A stretch of 64,000 nucleotides of DNA from Acidisoma cellulosilyticum. Its GTDB lineage: Bacteria > Pseudomonadota > Alphaproteobacteria > Acetobacterales > Acetobacteraceae. A model generated the notes under the pieces. The model made no database searches, was not told the DNA's origin, and saw only the letters and a list, made by a program, of their open reading frames with translations. The stretch is taken from contig NZ_JAESVA010000007.1 in assembly GCF_020621385.1 (NCBI RefSeq), forward strand, positions 124,001 to 188,000. Direction: 5' to 3'. This document shows positions 1 through 7,742 of the stretch, one piece after another; position 1 is the first letter of the stretch, and the number at the start of each line of letters is the position of its first letter. Made by a program: the position numbers and the translations under genes.

Positions 1-323
1 CCGGCCAGACGGCGCTGCCGACCGATCTCTGCCGGCACTTGGAGACGGCCTTTCTTGGGGCCACCGACCGGATCGATTTTTCCGGTCTTCTGGCGTCCAA
101 TCCCGCTATGCCGCTGTTGGAGCGGCGTCCGGCGGCAGCGACCTCCCCCATGGCGCCTGGAACCGCGCTGAAAACCAGCGCCGGCTGGCAGGCTCACTTG
201 GACAGAGGGGTCGCGAGCTATCGTCAAATCTTCAATGGCCAGGGACTTGCCTATGCGCTACCGGCTGCGCCGAGCGTGCTCTGGCCCGGCGGCAATCCCT
301 TTCTGCCGAACAGGACGGAGTGA
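1..323 (+). CDS. C-terminal fragment of an unidentified protein
   Basis: A reading frame enters from beyond the left edge (first complete codon at base 3) and stops with TGA at 321-323, giving about 106 residues of a protein whose N-terminus is outside the window. The internal ATG-type start at 39 is probably not the real start because the frame stays open to the edge. The fragment is soluble-looking, with no membrane segment, and ends in a proline- and tryptophan-containing tail (LWPGGNPFLP). I do not recognise a domain. It lies 27 bases before the phosphonate-type acetyltransferase on the same strand, so the two may be cotranscribed, but that is not enough to assign a function. Confidence 0.55.
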   Translation, partial: GQTALPTDLCRHLETAFLGATDRIDFSGLLASNPAMPLLERRPAAATSPMAPGTALKTSAGWQAHLDRGVASYRQIFNGQGLAYALPAAPSVLWPGGNPFLPNRTE

Positions 324-350
324 CGCGCGCAGAGCGGAGAGGCGAGCGGC

Positions 351-1016
351 ATGGTCCTGATCAATCAGGGTGAGTATCAGGATCCCTGGCGTGGCGACGG
401 CGAAATGGGCGAGGCGCCCTGGCTGCATGAGAGCGCGCTGATCCGCAATACCGAGATCGGTACCTGGACCTCCATCGGTCCGCGCTGCGAGATTTTCGAC
501 AGCACCATCGGCGACTGGACCTATCTCGTGAAGGACGATCAGGTCTTCAATGCCGAGATCGGCAAGTTCGGCAATATCGCGTCCAATGTCCGCATCAACC
601 CGACCAATCACCCCTTCTGGCGGGCGACGCTGCATCATTTCACCTATCGCAGCCGCGTACACGACTTGGCGGAGGAGGATGACATCGAGATCTTCAACTG
701 GCGCATGCAGAACCGTGTCACCATCGGTCATGATGTCTGGATCGGGCATAATGCGACGCTGCTGCCCGGTGTTTCGGTGGGCGATGGTGCGGCGATCGGT
801 GCCGGCGCCATCGTGACCAAGGATGTGCCCGCCTTCACTATCGTTGCCGGCAATCCCGCGCGGGTCATCCGGCGTCGGGTGAGCGAGGAGGTGGAGGCCG
901 CTTTGCGCCTGACTGGCTGGTGGCATTGGACCCACGCGCAGCTGAAAGCGGCTCTGCCCGATTTCCGCGCGCTGGATGCCGCCGACTTCGCGGCGAAATA
1001 CGCGCCGGAGCCGTGA
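351..1016 (+). CDS. hexapeptide-repeat acetyltransferase, phosphonate-associated (phn_thr) family
   Basis: 221-residue left-handed beta-helix acyltransferase. The N-terminal half shows hexapeptide-style repeats (residues roughly 25-75), followed by the INPTNHP / HFTYRS region and the block [17 protein letters not shown], then [21 protein letters not shown], typical of acetyl-CoA-using xenobiotic/chloramphenicol acetyltransferase-like enzymes. The overall pattern, including the C-terminal WWHW and ALPDFR segment, matches the family usually found in phn (phosphonate) operons. Its acceptor is unknown. Start ATG at 351 follows a GAGAGG-type ribosome site. No C-P lyase genes are visible in this window; the rest of such an operon, if present, would lie to the left. 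Family assignment is firm, the phosphonate link is from family knowledge only. Confidence 0.82.
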   Translation: MVLINQGEYQDPWRGDGEMGEAPWLHESALIRNTEIGTWTSIGPRCEIFDSTIGDWTYLVKDDQVFNAEIGKFGNIASNVRINPTNHPFWRATLHHFTYRSRVHDLAEEDDIEIFNWRMQNRVTIGHDVWIGHNATLLPGVSVGDGAAIGAGAIVTKDVPAFTIVAGNPARVIRRRVSEEVEAALRLTGWWHWTHAQLKAALPDFRALDAADFAAKYAPEP

Positions 1017-1084
1017 CCGCGCCGTGACGGCGAGCGGTCCCCGCTCTATCCTGCTGGTTTACAGGTAGAGAAATGAGGACCGCC

Positions 1085-2506
1085 ATGACGTCGGATTACA
1101 CGAAGTTCTATATCGACGGTGCCTTCGTCGATCCGATCGAGGCGCGGCCGCTCGGCGTCGTCAATCCGGCGACGGAGCAGGTTTTCGCGACGATCTCCCT
1201 CGGCAGCAGCCAGGACGTCGATCGCGCCGTCGCTGCCGCGCGCGCGGCGTTTGAGACGTTTTCGCTGACGACCCGTGACGAGCGCCTGGCGATGCTGGAG
1301 CGCATGCTGGAGATCTATAAAAGCCGTTACGAGGATATGGCCCAGGCGATCAGCGCGGAAATGGGCTCCCCCATTGCGCGGGCCCGCGACAGCCAGGCAT
1401 TCGCCGGCCAGGGCCATCTGGAAGCGCTGATCGAATCCTTCAAGAGCTTCGAATATGACGAGACGCGGGGCACGACCGTCGTGACGCATGAGCCGGTCGG
1501 CGTCGTGGCGCTGATCACGCCGTGGAACTGGCCGATGAACCAGATCATGTGCAAGGTCGCGCCGGCGCTGGCCGCCGGCTGCACGATGGTGCTGAAACCC
1601 TCCGAAATCGCGCCGATCTCCGGCATGGTCTTCGCCGAGATCATGCATGAGGCCGGTATCCCGAAGGGCGTGTTCAACCTGGTGAACGGCACCGGGCCTG
1701 AGGTGGGTGCCGCGATGTCCGCCCATCCCGGCATCGACATGGTGTCCTTCACCGGGTCGACCCGCGCCGGCACGGATGTCGCCCGCAATGCGGCCGCGAC
1801 CGTGAAGCGCGTGGCGCAGGAACTTGGCGGCAAATCCGCCAATATCATTCTGCCCGATGCCGATCTGGAGCAGGCGGTGAGCCAGGGCGTGCTGGGTTGT
1901 TTCGGCAATACCGGACAGTCCTGCGACGCGCCGACGCGCATGCTGGTGCCGGCGCATCTGCACGATGCGGCGCTGGAGATTGCCCGCAACACCGCGCTTG
2001 GCGTCGTGACCGGCGATCCGCGTGACGAGGCGACGGAACTGGGTCCGCTGGTCAGCGACATGCAGTTCAACAAGGTGCAGGCGCTGATCGAGAGCGGCAT
2101 CGCGGAAGGCGCGACGCTGGTCGTCGGCGGTCCCGGCAAGCCGGACGGCATGAATGCCGGCTATTTCGTGAAGCCGACCGTCTTCGGCAATGTCCAGCCC
2201 GGCATGCGCATCGAACGGGAGGAGATTTTCGGGCCCGTTCTCTCCATCATTCCCTATGAGACGGTGGAGCAGGCGATCACCATCGCCAATGACACGCCTT
2301 ATGGCCTGGCGGCCTATGTCCAGGGCAAGGACAAGGCGGAAGCGCATCGCGTCGCGCGTCGTCTGCGCGCAGGGTCCGTCTATCTGAACTATCCGGATTG
2401 GGATCTGTTCGCGCCCTTCGGTGGCTATAAGCAGTCCGGCAATGGCCGCGAATATGCCGATTTCGGTCTGCGCGATTTCATGGAGATTAAGGGCATCGTC
2501 TGTTAA
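1085..2506 (+). CDS. NAD(P)-dependent aldehyde dehydrogenase (ALDH superfamily)
   Basis: 473-residue aldehyde dehydrogenase, the usual length for the family. It oxidises an aldehyde to the carboxylate with NAD(P)+. Visible landmarks are the cofactor/oxyanion segment TPWNWPMNQ, FTGSTRAG, the general-base motif QELGGKSANI, the nucleophile in GNTGQSCDAPTR (Cys280 counted from this start) and the EEIFGPVLSI block. ATG at 1085 is preferred over 1073 because the GAGG at 1075-1078 is then correctly spaced. The gene stands alone between the acetyltransferase and a palindromic repeat, so context does not tell the substrate. The C-terminal GGYKQSGNGREYA segment resembles betaine-aldehyde/gamma-aminobutyraldehyde-type enzymes, but many ALDHs share it. 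Confidence 0.88.
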   Translation: MTSDYTKFYIDGAFVDPIEARPLGVVNPATEQVFATISLGSSQDVDRAVAAARAAFETFSLTTRDERLAMLERMLEIYKSRYEDMAQAISAEMGSPIARARDSQAFAGQGHLEALIESFKSFEYDETRGTTVVTHEPVGVVALITPWNWPMNQIMCKVAPALAAGCTMVLKPSEIAPISGMVFAEIMHEAGIPKGVFNLVNGTGPEVGAAMSAHPGIDMVSFTGSTRAGTDVARNAAATVKRVAQELGGKSANIILPDADLEQAVSQGVLGCFGNTGQSCDAPTRMLVPAHLHDAALEIARNTALGVVTGDPRDEATELGPLVSDMQFNKVQALIESGIAEGATLVVGGPGKPDGMNAGYFVKPTVFGNVQPGMRIEREEIFGPVLSIIPYETVEQAITIANDTPYGLAAYVQGKDKAEAHRVARRLRAGSVYLNYPDWDLFAPFGGYKQSGNGREYADFGLRDFMEIKGIVC

Positions 2507-2554
2507 GGCACTTCAGGCTGGATGCGCGAAGGCCGACAGCTGCCGAAGGCAGAG

Positions 2555-2640
2555 TGGATCGCCGGGTCAAGCCCGGCGATGACGATTATTGGGGCGATAT
2601 TTTTGCTTTGTCATCCCCGGGCTTGACCCGGGGACCCATC
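2555..2640. repeat. palindromic intergenic repeat, family 1, two opposed modules
   Basis: Two palindromic modules lie in the 150-base gap between the aldehyde dehydrogenase and the ABC ATPase. Module A (2555-2584) is centred on GCCGGGTCAAGCCCGGC and ends in ATGACG. Module B (2610-2640) is centred on CCCCGGGCTTGACCCGGGG and begins with GTCATC. The same two modules occur in the opposite order at 23198-23280. Similar GTCATCCC...GGGTCAAGCCCGG elements are common between genes in alphaproteobacteria. Either may also act as a terminator hairpin for the convergent genes here. Confidence 0.75.
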
Positions 2641-2656
2641 TTCTCGTTGCGGTGCG

Positions 2657-3427
2657 TCAAGCGGTTGCCAGCGGATAGATGGCGGTATGGCCGCCATCTA
2701 TCGTGTAGATGCCGCAATGGACGCCGAAGACCTCGGCCAGAAGATCGCTCCGCATGGCGTCCCGCACCGGACCGATATGCGCCAAGGCGCCGCCCGTCAG
2801 CATCAGCACGCGATCGGCGTAGCGGGTCGCGAGATTGAGGTCATGCAGCACCATGACCGTCGCGATCCCCTGCCGCCGGGTATAGTCGCGCACGATTTCC
2901 AATAGGCGCAGCTGATTGGCGAGATCGAGCGCCGATGTCGGCTCATCCAGCAGCAGAAGCCGGGGCCGGCGCACCAGCGCGGCACCGAGCGCCACCATCT
3001 GCCGCTGTCCGCCAGACATTTGGCTGGCGACCCGATGGGCGAGCGGCTGCAGATCCAGCAGATCCAGCATCTCCTCAGCCCGTGTCAGGCTTTCTGACGA
3101 CACGCCCCAGCCCAGACGGCTGCCGTTCTGCGCCAGCAGCAGCAGGTCGAGCGTGGTGAGGTCGGCGCTGGGCTGTGCCGACCCTTGCGCCATATAGCCG
3201 ATGCGGCGACTGCGCTCGGCCGCGTTCAGACTGTCCAGCGGCGTGCCGTCCAGCGCCACTTGGCCGCGATGGGCGAGAAGCCCGGCGAGGCCACGGACCA
3301 GACTGGTCTTGCCGGCGCCGTTGCGGCCGAGCACGGCCAGACATTCCCCGGCGGCGACGGCAAAATCCAACGGCCGGACGATCTCGGCGCGCCCGATGCG
3401 GACGGAAAACTGCGCGACCGACAGCAT
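2657..3427 (-). CDS. iron/siderophore-type ABC transporter, ATP-binding protein (FecE/FhuC family)
   Basis: 256-residue ABC ATPase that would power uptake of an iron-siderophore, haem or cobalamin through the adjacent FecCD-type permease at the inner membrane. Walker A is GRNGAGKTS (Lys40), the signature is MSGGQRQ, Walker B is LLLLDEP and the switch histidine lies in VLHDLN. The start ATG at 3427-3425 overlaps the last base of the permease stop (TGATG), so translation is probably coupled. The frame stays open upstream on this strand as far as 4828, but only the 256 codons after this ATG make a recognisable protein. It is the last gene of a three-gene minus-strand operon (binding protein, permease, ATPase). 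Confidence 0.9.
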   Translation of the reverse strand: MLSVAQFSVRIGRAEIVRPLDFAVAAGECLAVLGRNGAGKTSLVRGLAGLLAHRGQVALDGTPLDSLNAAERSRRIGYMAQGSAQPSADLTTLDLLLLAQNGSRLGWGVSSESLTRAEEMLDLLDLQPLAHRVASQMSGGQRQMVALGAALVRRPRLLLLDEPTSALDLANQLRLLEIVRDYTRRQGIATVMVLHDLNLATRYADRVLMLTGGALAHIGPVRDAMRSDLLAEVFGVHCGIYTIDGGHTAIYPLATA

Positions 3428-4527
3428 CAGACGCCAGCCTGCCGGCGATTGCCCAGGATCAGCGCCAGAAAGAAGGGAATCCCGAGCAGGGAGGTGATCA
3501 TGCCGATCGGCAGGATGACGCCCGGCAGCACGATTTTGCTGACGAGGGAGGCGAGCGTCAGGATCAGCATGCCGCAGGCGGCCGTCAGCGGCAAAGCGAA
3601 ACGCTGATCCTCGCCCACCAGCAGCCGCGCCATATGGGGGGCGACCAGACCGATGAAGCCGACGATGCCGATGCTGGCCGTGGCCGCCCCCGCCATCAAC
3701 GCGGCGCAGATCATCAGGAGGAAGCGCAGGCGTGCGACGCGAATGCCGAGCACCACGGCCTGTTCGCCGAAGCCGCGCAAAGCCGTCAGCGACCATGATT
3801 GCAGCAGCAGGACCGGCAGCAGGGCGACCAGCACGCTGGTATTGATCCAGACTTTCAGCCAGGTCGCGCGGAGCAGGGAGCCGAGCAGCCAGAAGACGAG
3901 GGACTGGAGCTGCGTCGCGTCGGCGAAATACTGCGCGAAGGCGAGCAGCGCGCTGAAGGTGAAGTGGACCGCAATGCCTAGCAGCGTGATCGTCTCCACC
4001 CTCATGCCGCGACGGCCGGCGAGCAGGGTGATGAGCACGACCGTCAGCAGCGAGAAGACGAAGGCATTGCCGGAGACGAAAAGCTCGCTCGGCATCCAGG
4101 CAAATATCGACTCGAAAATGCCCGCCTGGAAAATGCTGGTCTGAAAGACGATGGCGATGGCCGCGCCGAAGCCGGCGGCGGCCGCGATGCCGAGCGTGAA
4201 GGGCTCTGCCAGTGGATTGCGCAAAGCCGTCTGCAGCAAAGACCCCGACAGCGCCAGTTCCATGCCGGTGACGGCGGCGAGCAGCGTGATCGGCGCGCGG
4301 ATATCCCAGAGGATGGCGCGTGTCGTGGGGTCTGCCTGCGACGGGTGGAAGATCGCGCCCGCGACCTGCGCCAGCGTCAGCGTGCCGGAGCCGACGATCA
4401 GGTCCGCCACCATGGCGGCAAGACCGAGGAGGATCACCACAGCGAGCAACAGCCCACGGCCCAGGACAGTGCGCCGGTAATGGGCGGCAATGCCGGGCGG
4501 CGTGGCAGCCGAGGCCTGTGTGGTCAA
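3427..4527 (-). CDS. FecCD-family ABC transporter permease
   Basis: 366-residue polytopic membrane protein of the BtuC/FecCD/FhuB family, normally around 330-350 residues with ten transmembrane helices. Visible family marks are VGSGTLTLAQV near the N-terminus, RNPLAEPFTLGIAAAAGFGAA (the conserved NPLA-P-LG block), and GAATASIGIVGFIGLVAPHMARLLVG, the cytoplasmic loop that contacts the ATPase. The gene overlaps the binding-protein stop by four bases (ATGA) and the ATPase start by one base, so the three are one transcriptional unit. The N-terminus has a longer hydrophilic leader (about 25 residues) than most homologues. Confidence 0.92.
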   Translation of the reverse strand: MTTQASAATPPGIAAHYRRTVLGRGLLLAVVILLGLAAMVADLIVGSGTLTLAQVAGAIFHPSQADPTTRAILWDIRAPITLLAAVTGMELALSGSLLQTALRNPLAEPFTLGIAAAAGFGAAIAIVFQTSIFQAGIFESIFAWMPSELFVSGNAFVFSLLTVVLITLLAGRRGMRVETITLLGIAVHFTFSALLAFAQYFADATQLQSLVFWLLGSLLRATWLKVWINTSVLVALLPVLLLQSWSLTALRGFGEQAVVLGIRVARLRFLLMICAALMAGAATASIGIVGFIGLVAPHMARLLVGEDQRFALPLTAACGMLILTLASLVSKIVLPGVILPIGMITSLLGIPFFLALILGNRRQAGV

Positions 4528-5663
4528 TGCACGACCGGCGGCGCCGGTTCGGCAAAGGTGAAGGCTCCGACCGGCATATCGGTAAAGCGGGTGATGATTT
4601 CCCGATAAGTCGCTGCCGGATCAAGGCCAGCGAACGGCTTCGGATAGGCGAATTTCGCGAGATATTCGAGGCCGACGATATTGAAGGGATGGCTGTAGAA
4701 CTGGTGCCAGATGCCCCAGACCCTGCCGTCCTGCGCGGCACCCAAGGCCGCGAAACCGGGTCGCTGCTCCAGCCGCGCGAGCGAGGTCTGGATTTCGACG
4801 TTATTCGCATTATAGCCGAAATCGGCAAAGACGGGCGGCCGATGCGCGCCCTCCGAGCCGGTCATGACATAGACGTCCGGCTTTTGCGCCAGCACCGTTT
4901 CCAGCGTCACGTCGCCGCTTGGGCTATGCAGCAGATCGCCGCCGATATTGACGACACCGATGGCATCCAGCAGCGCGCCCCAGCCGAAATGGCCATGGGT
5001 GAAGCAGCATTGATCCGGGCCGGAGCGTCCGGCGAGCGCTTCCACGAAGACCCTTGCCTTGGGGGTGATGGCCTGCGTGACTTCGGTGATATGGGCGAGA
5101 TGGGACGCGTAGAAATCCGTGTAGTCTTTCGCCTCCGCCTCGCGGTTCAAAACCGCGCCGAGCAGCGTCACGGATTTGGGTGCATCGACCACGGGCTGGA
5201 CGACGCTATCCACGAAGATCAGCGGGATATGCAAAGCCGCGAGCTGTTGCATGACGCCGGCGCTGTTCAGGCTGCCTTCGGTGCGGCGCTCGGCAATGAC
5301 GAGATCGGGATGGGATGCGAGGATCCTCTCCATATTGACCTCACCGTCATCGCTGAAACCCATATCGGGGATCTTATCGGCGGCGGGCCATTTCTGGGCG
5401 ATGAGCCTCCAGAAATCCGTGTCATCGCGCCGTTCCAGATTGTTCCAGACCTTGACCCGGCCGGTCGGATTGGCGCGGTCGAGCAGCGCCAGCAGCATCA
5501 TGTCCCGCCCGTCTTGGAGGACGAGGCGTTCAGGCTCGTGCTGGATGGTGACGGTGCGACCGGCGGTATCGGTGACGGTCAGCGGATAGGTCGTGGCGGC
5601 AGCAGGTTTTGCGGCGATCAGCCCACAGACGAGTGTCGCGGCGGCGAGGCAGGATTTGAGCAC
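4524..5663 (-). CDS. periplasmic binding protein of an iron/siderophore-type ABC importer
   Basis: 379-residue substrate-binding protein with an N-terminal signal peptide (hydrophobic stretch to about residue 23, ending KPAAA). It then shows the FecB/BtuF-like pattern YPLTVTDTAGRTVTIQHEPERLVLQDG, a DLVIAERR segment and the C-terminal lobe with YNANNVEIQTSL. It would deliver a ferric chelate, haem or a similar ligand to the FecCD/FecE partners encoded downstream. The start codon is GTG at 5663-5661. A perfect inverted repeat resembling a Fur-family site lies about 40 bases upstream, favouring an iron-type ligand over cobalamin; no cobalamin riboswitch is visible in the leader. The exact ligand cannot be read from the sequence. 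Confidence 0.88.
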   Translation of the reverse strand: MLKSCLAAATLVCGLIAAKPAAATTYPLTVTDTAGRTVTIQHEPERLVLQDGRDMMLLALLDRANPTGRVKVWNNLERRDDTDFWRLIAQKWPAADKIPDMGFSDDGEVNMERILASHPDLVIAERRTEGSLNSAGVMQQLAALHIPLIFVDSVVQPVVDAPKSVTLLGAVLNREAEAKDYTDFYASHLAHITEVTQAITPKARVFVEALAGRSGPDQCCFTHGHFGWGALLDAIGVVNIGGDLLHSPSGDVTLETVLAQKPDVYVMTGSEGAHRPPVFADFGYNANNVEIQTSLARLEQRPGFAALGAAQDGRVWGIWHQFYSHPFNIVGLEYLAKFAYPKPFAGLDPAATYREIITRFTDMPVGAFTFAEPAPPVVH

Positions 5664-5702
5664 AAGACAATCCCTAGGAGTGCGCTCCGCCTCTACTGTT
5701 AA

Positions 5703-5717
5703 TGCGACCTAGTCGCA
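5703..5717. promoter_or_regulatory. candidate Fur-type operator upstream of the FecB-like gene
   Basis: Perfect inverted repeat TGCGAC-cta-GTCGCA. It sits about 40 bases upstream of the GTG start of the iron-type binding protein, where a repressor would cover the promoter. The TGC...GCA half-sites resemble alphaproteobacterial Fur-family targets. The assignment rests on geometry and context only. Confidence 0.45.
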
Positions 5718-5874
5718 AGTGAAGTCTGGGACATGTCTAGGTCCGAAATTGCGAAGGGCCTCTTCCTTTCCTGACCCGATTGCAGACGTCACAGGCATCC
5801 TGTCAGGCCGAGACGGCAGCCTAATATCGGAGGCATATCATCCGGCGCGCGGCGTCCAGATTAGACCTTGCGCC

Positions 5875-7161
5875 TTACTTGCCGAGGGGGGAGGCGATCG
5901 GGAATTCGCGTTCCGCGGCCAGGGCCGGCTGGCGATGCCTGGTCAGCGCCAGGCTCAAGAACCAGATCACCCCGCCAAAGAGATAGGTGGAGACAAGCAA
6001 TTTATCATAGAGGCCAGACCAGGCAGCGACTGGACTATGAAGCAAGGTCACCGGCGGGGAGATGAGAAGAATAGCCAGGATAGACAGCCAAGGTCGGCGT
6101 GGTCCCTCGGTCAGCGCTTTGATCGCGAAGGCGGCCGGCAATAGAAGCCAGCAATAGTAATGGGTCCAGGTTAATGGACTGCTGATCAGACAAAGGGCGA
6201 TCAGCGCCATATAGTCCCGATCCTGTTTGGCATAGGCCAAGTCAGGCGCGGCTGGCCGGTTCGGCCTTGTGCAGGTCCAGATGAAGACCGCGTAGAAAAC
6301 AAGGGTCAAGCAGAGCGCGATCCCCTTTATTTGCGGCGTGACAGCGTAGAGCTTCCAATCATTCAGCGCGGGTGCGGGATCACGCAGACGCAGCAGGAAG
6401 CTTTGCAGGGATTGGACATTGAAGGCTTCCAATGCATGCCCGTTGAAAGCGCCGATAGCGTCCTGGCACCATTGCAGATGCAGTTTGAGGCCGAAAAGCG
6501 CGATGGAGAGCCCTGTGAGCAGGGCGACCAGCCCGAAGAAACCCAAAGCGGCAAAGCGGTCCCGTCGAAAGACGAAATAAAGGCCGACCAGCAGGAGGGG
6601 GAGCTTGATCAAAGCCGCCATGCCGAGAAGCAAGCCCGCGAGCAAGGACCGCTTGCGGCGCAGAAGCCACAACCCGCCGGCGAGCATGGCGAGAATGATG
6701 TGGCTCGTATTGCCCAGTTTGAGGCTGTAGATCATCGGACCGTTCGCGGCCATGACCAGCAGCAGCCAAGCGCGACCCAGCTTCCCGAGTGCCGCCAGCT
6801 CGGCCAGAAGGAAAAAGGCCAGGGCGATCGCGCAGGCGCCGATGAGCGTGAAGATCGAGGCCGCGACCTTGACCGGCAGCAATGCGAAGGGGGCGAAGAT
6901 CCAGGCCAGAACAGGCAAATTCACAAAACCCAGGACGCCTTTGTGAATCAGCGGCGACAGCGAAACCCCATCGAGAACGGCGACCCCGGCAGGATAATAG
7001 GCATTCCGGAAATCCCAAAAGAGGGTCGTGGGGTCGCTGACCTTGAGTTCCAGAATAGCGATGACAATACTCGCGAGAGATAGGACGGCGAGAGAGGAAA
7101 GCAGGAAGAACAGGGAGTATAAAAAAAACGAGGAAACAGCGTCTTTTTTTAAGCCATTCAT
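5875..7161 (-). CDS. GT87-like (DUF2029) integral membrane glycosyltransferase
   Basis: 428-residue protein with about ten hydrophobic segments. It has the layout of the GT-C fold GT87/DUF2029 family, which transfers mannose or another sugar from a polyprenyl-phosphate donor on the outer face of the inner membrane. Early acidic/aromatic residues in the first loop (FWDFRNAYYPAG, about residue 50 onward) are where the family keeps its catalytic Asp. SGLLLG-like helices and LTWTHYYCWLLLP follow in the C-terminal half. I chose ATG at 7161 because GGAAGG lies seven bases upstream; TTG at 7179 in the same frame lacks such spacing. The gene faces away from the acyltransferase at 7743 across an AT-richer gap. 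Substrate unknown. Confidence 0.75.
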   Translation of the reverse strand: MNGLKKDAVSSFFLYSLFFLLSSLAVLSLASIVIAILELKVSDPTTLFWDFRNAYYPAGVAVLDGVSLSPLIHKGVLGFVNLPVLAWIFAPFALLPVKVAASIFTLIGACAIALAFFLLAELAALGKLGRAWLLLVMAANGPMIYSLKLGNTSHIILAMLAGGLWLLRRKRSLLAGLLLGMAALIKLPLLLVGLYFVFRRDRFAALGFFGLVALLTGLSIALFGLKLHLQWCQDAIGAFNGHALEAFNVQSLQSFLLRLRDPAPALNDWKLYAVTPQIKGIALCLTLVFYAVFIWTCTRPNRPAAPDLAYAKQDRDYMALIALCLISSPLTWTHYYCWLLLPAAFAIKALTEGPRRPWLSILAILLISPPVTLLHSPVAAWSGLYDKLLVSTYLFGGVIWFLSLALTRHRQPALAAEREFPIASPLGK

Positions 7162-7630
7162 ATTCACGCCTTCCGGCAATAGGGATCTTTCCGACCGGAT
7201 CTATCCAATTTCCGGGTCGAGGAAATGGTGCCGGTTTCGGGCAAAAGTCGCCATAGTCATTTCGATATAGAATAAAATTGGAAAATAGAAATTGGCAAGG
7301 AAAGGCTAATCCTTCCGCAATAGCCAGATTCCGAGGCGAGCAGGCATCCCGGCCTCAAGAAGGGAATTCCAAGCAATTTCCCGGAGAGGGTCGCAAATTT
7401 CCCCTGACGTCCTGCTGCCTTTGGCAGAGCGATGATTGCAGGCTGCGATCTTAAGAGGGGTAAAAGGCAAGCAGAATGGAGTTTTGCGGGCTCCAACTAC
7501 TTCCATCGCCCTAATCGTCAAACGCGAAGCTGGGGCGTTACGATCCTCCGGGTTGGGATTTATTGCAAAAGACAGGATTTCGTCTGCGGATTAAAGTATC
7601 CGCTGTTTTTATTCGTGCGAGATTTTGACT
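7162..7630. other. AT-richer divergent intergenic region, no convincing gene
   Basis: About 470 bases between the membrane glycosyltransferase and a tandem repeat. Base composition is clearly more AT-rich than in the flanking genes (for example 7261-7320). Several short frames exist on both strands but none has family resemblance or a good ribosome site. It probably holds the divergent promoters of the two flanking genes. Confidence 0.5.
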
Positions 7631-7684
7631 GGCAAGATTGTAAAGACGGGCAACATTGTAAAGACCGGCACCCTTGTAAAGAAT
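7631..7684 (+). repeat. three tandem copies of an 18-bp unit
   Basis: Three adjacent 18-bp units share the core GGCA....TTGTAAAGA: 7631-7648, 7649-7666 and 7667-7684. The units diverge mainly at positions 5-8 and the last two bases. They lie 59 bases upstream of the acyltransferase start. The unit length is a multiple of three, so in the frame 7432-7746 they would encode a six-residue repeat with a regularly spaced CK pair. Confidence 0.85.
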
Positions 7685-7742
7685 GGTTCGATTCTCTGTT
7701 TTGGATGCGACCTAAGGCTGAAAGCAGCGTCATGGGCGAGCG

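Noticed and set aside
1046-2347. 433-codon minus-strand frame opposite the aldehyde dehydrogenase
   Set aside because: Arginine/histidine-rich composition and no family resemblance; the plus-strand frame encodes a full ALDH with all motifs. It is a shadow frame of high-GC coding DNA.
3428-4828. Upstream extension of the FecE-like ATPase frame
   Set aside because: The frame stays open upstream, but that part lies in another frame of the permease and has no resemblance to ABC proteins; the ATPase begins at ATG 3427.
5664-5874. Cobalamin riboswitch upstream of the FecB-like gene
   Set aside because: No B12-box or adocobalamin core motif on the minus strand; the only structured element is a short perfect palindrome better read as a protein-binding site.
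7631-7684. Possible CRISPR array
   Set aside because: Direct tandem 18-bp units without unique spacers, only three copies and no cas genes.
7620-7700. tRNA-like T-arm sequence GGTTCGATTCTC near 7684
   Set aside because: No acceptor stem, D-arm or anticodon arm can be drawn, and no CCA or matching 3' end follows.
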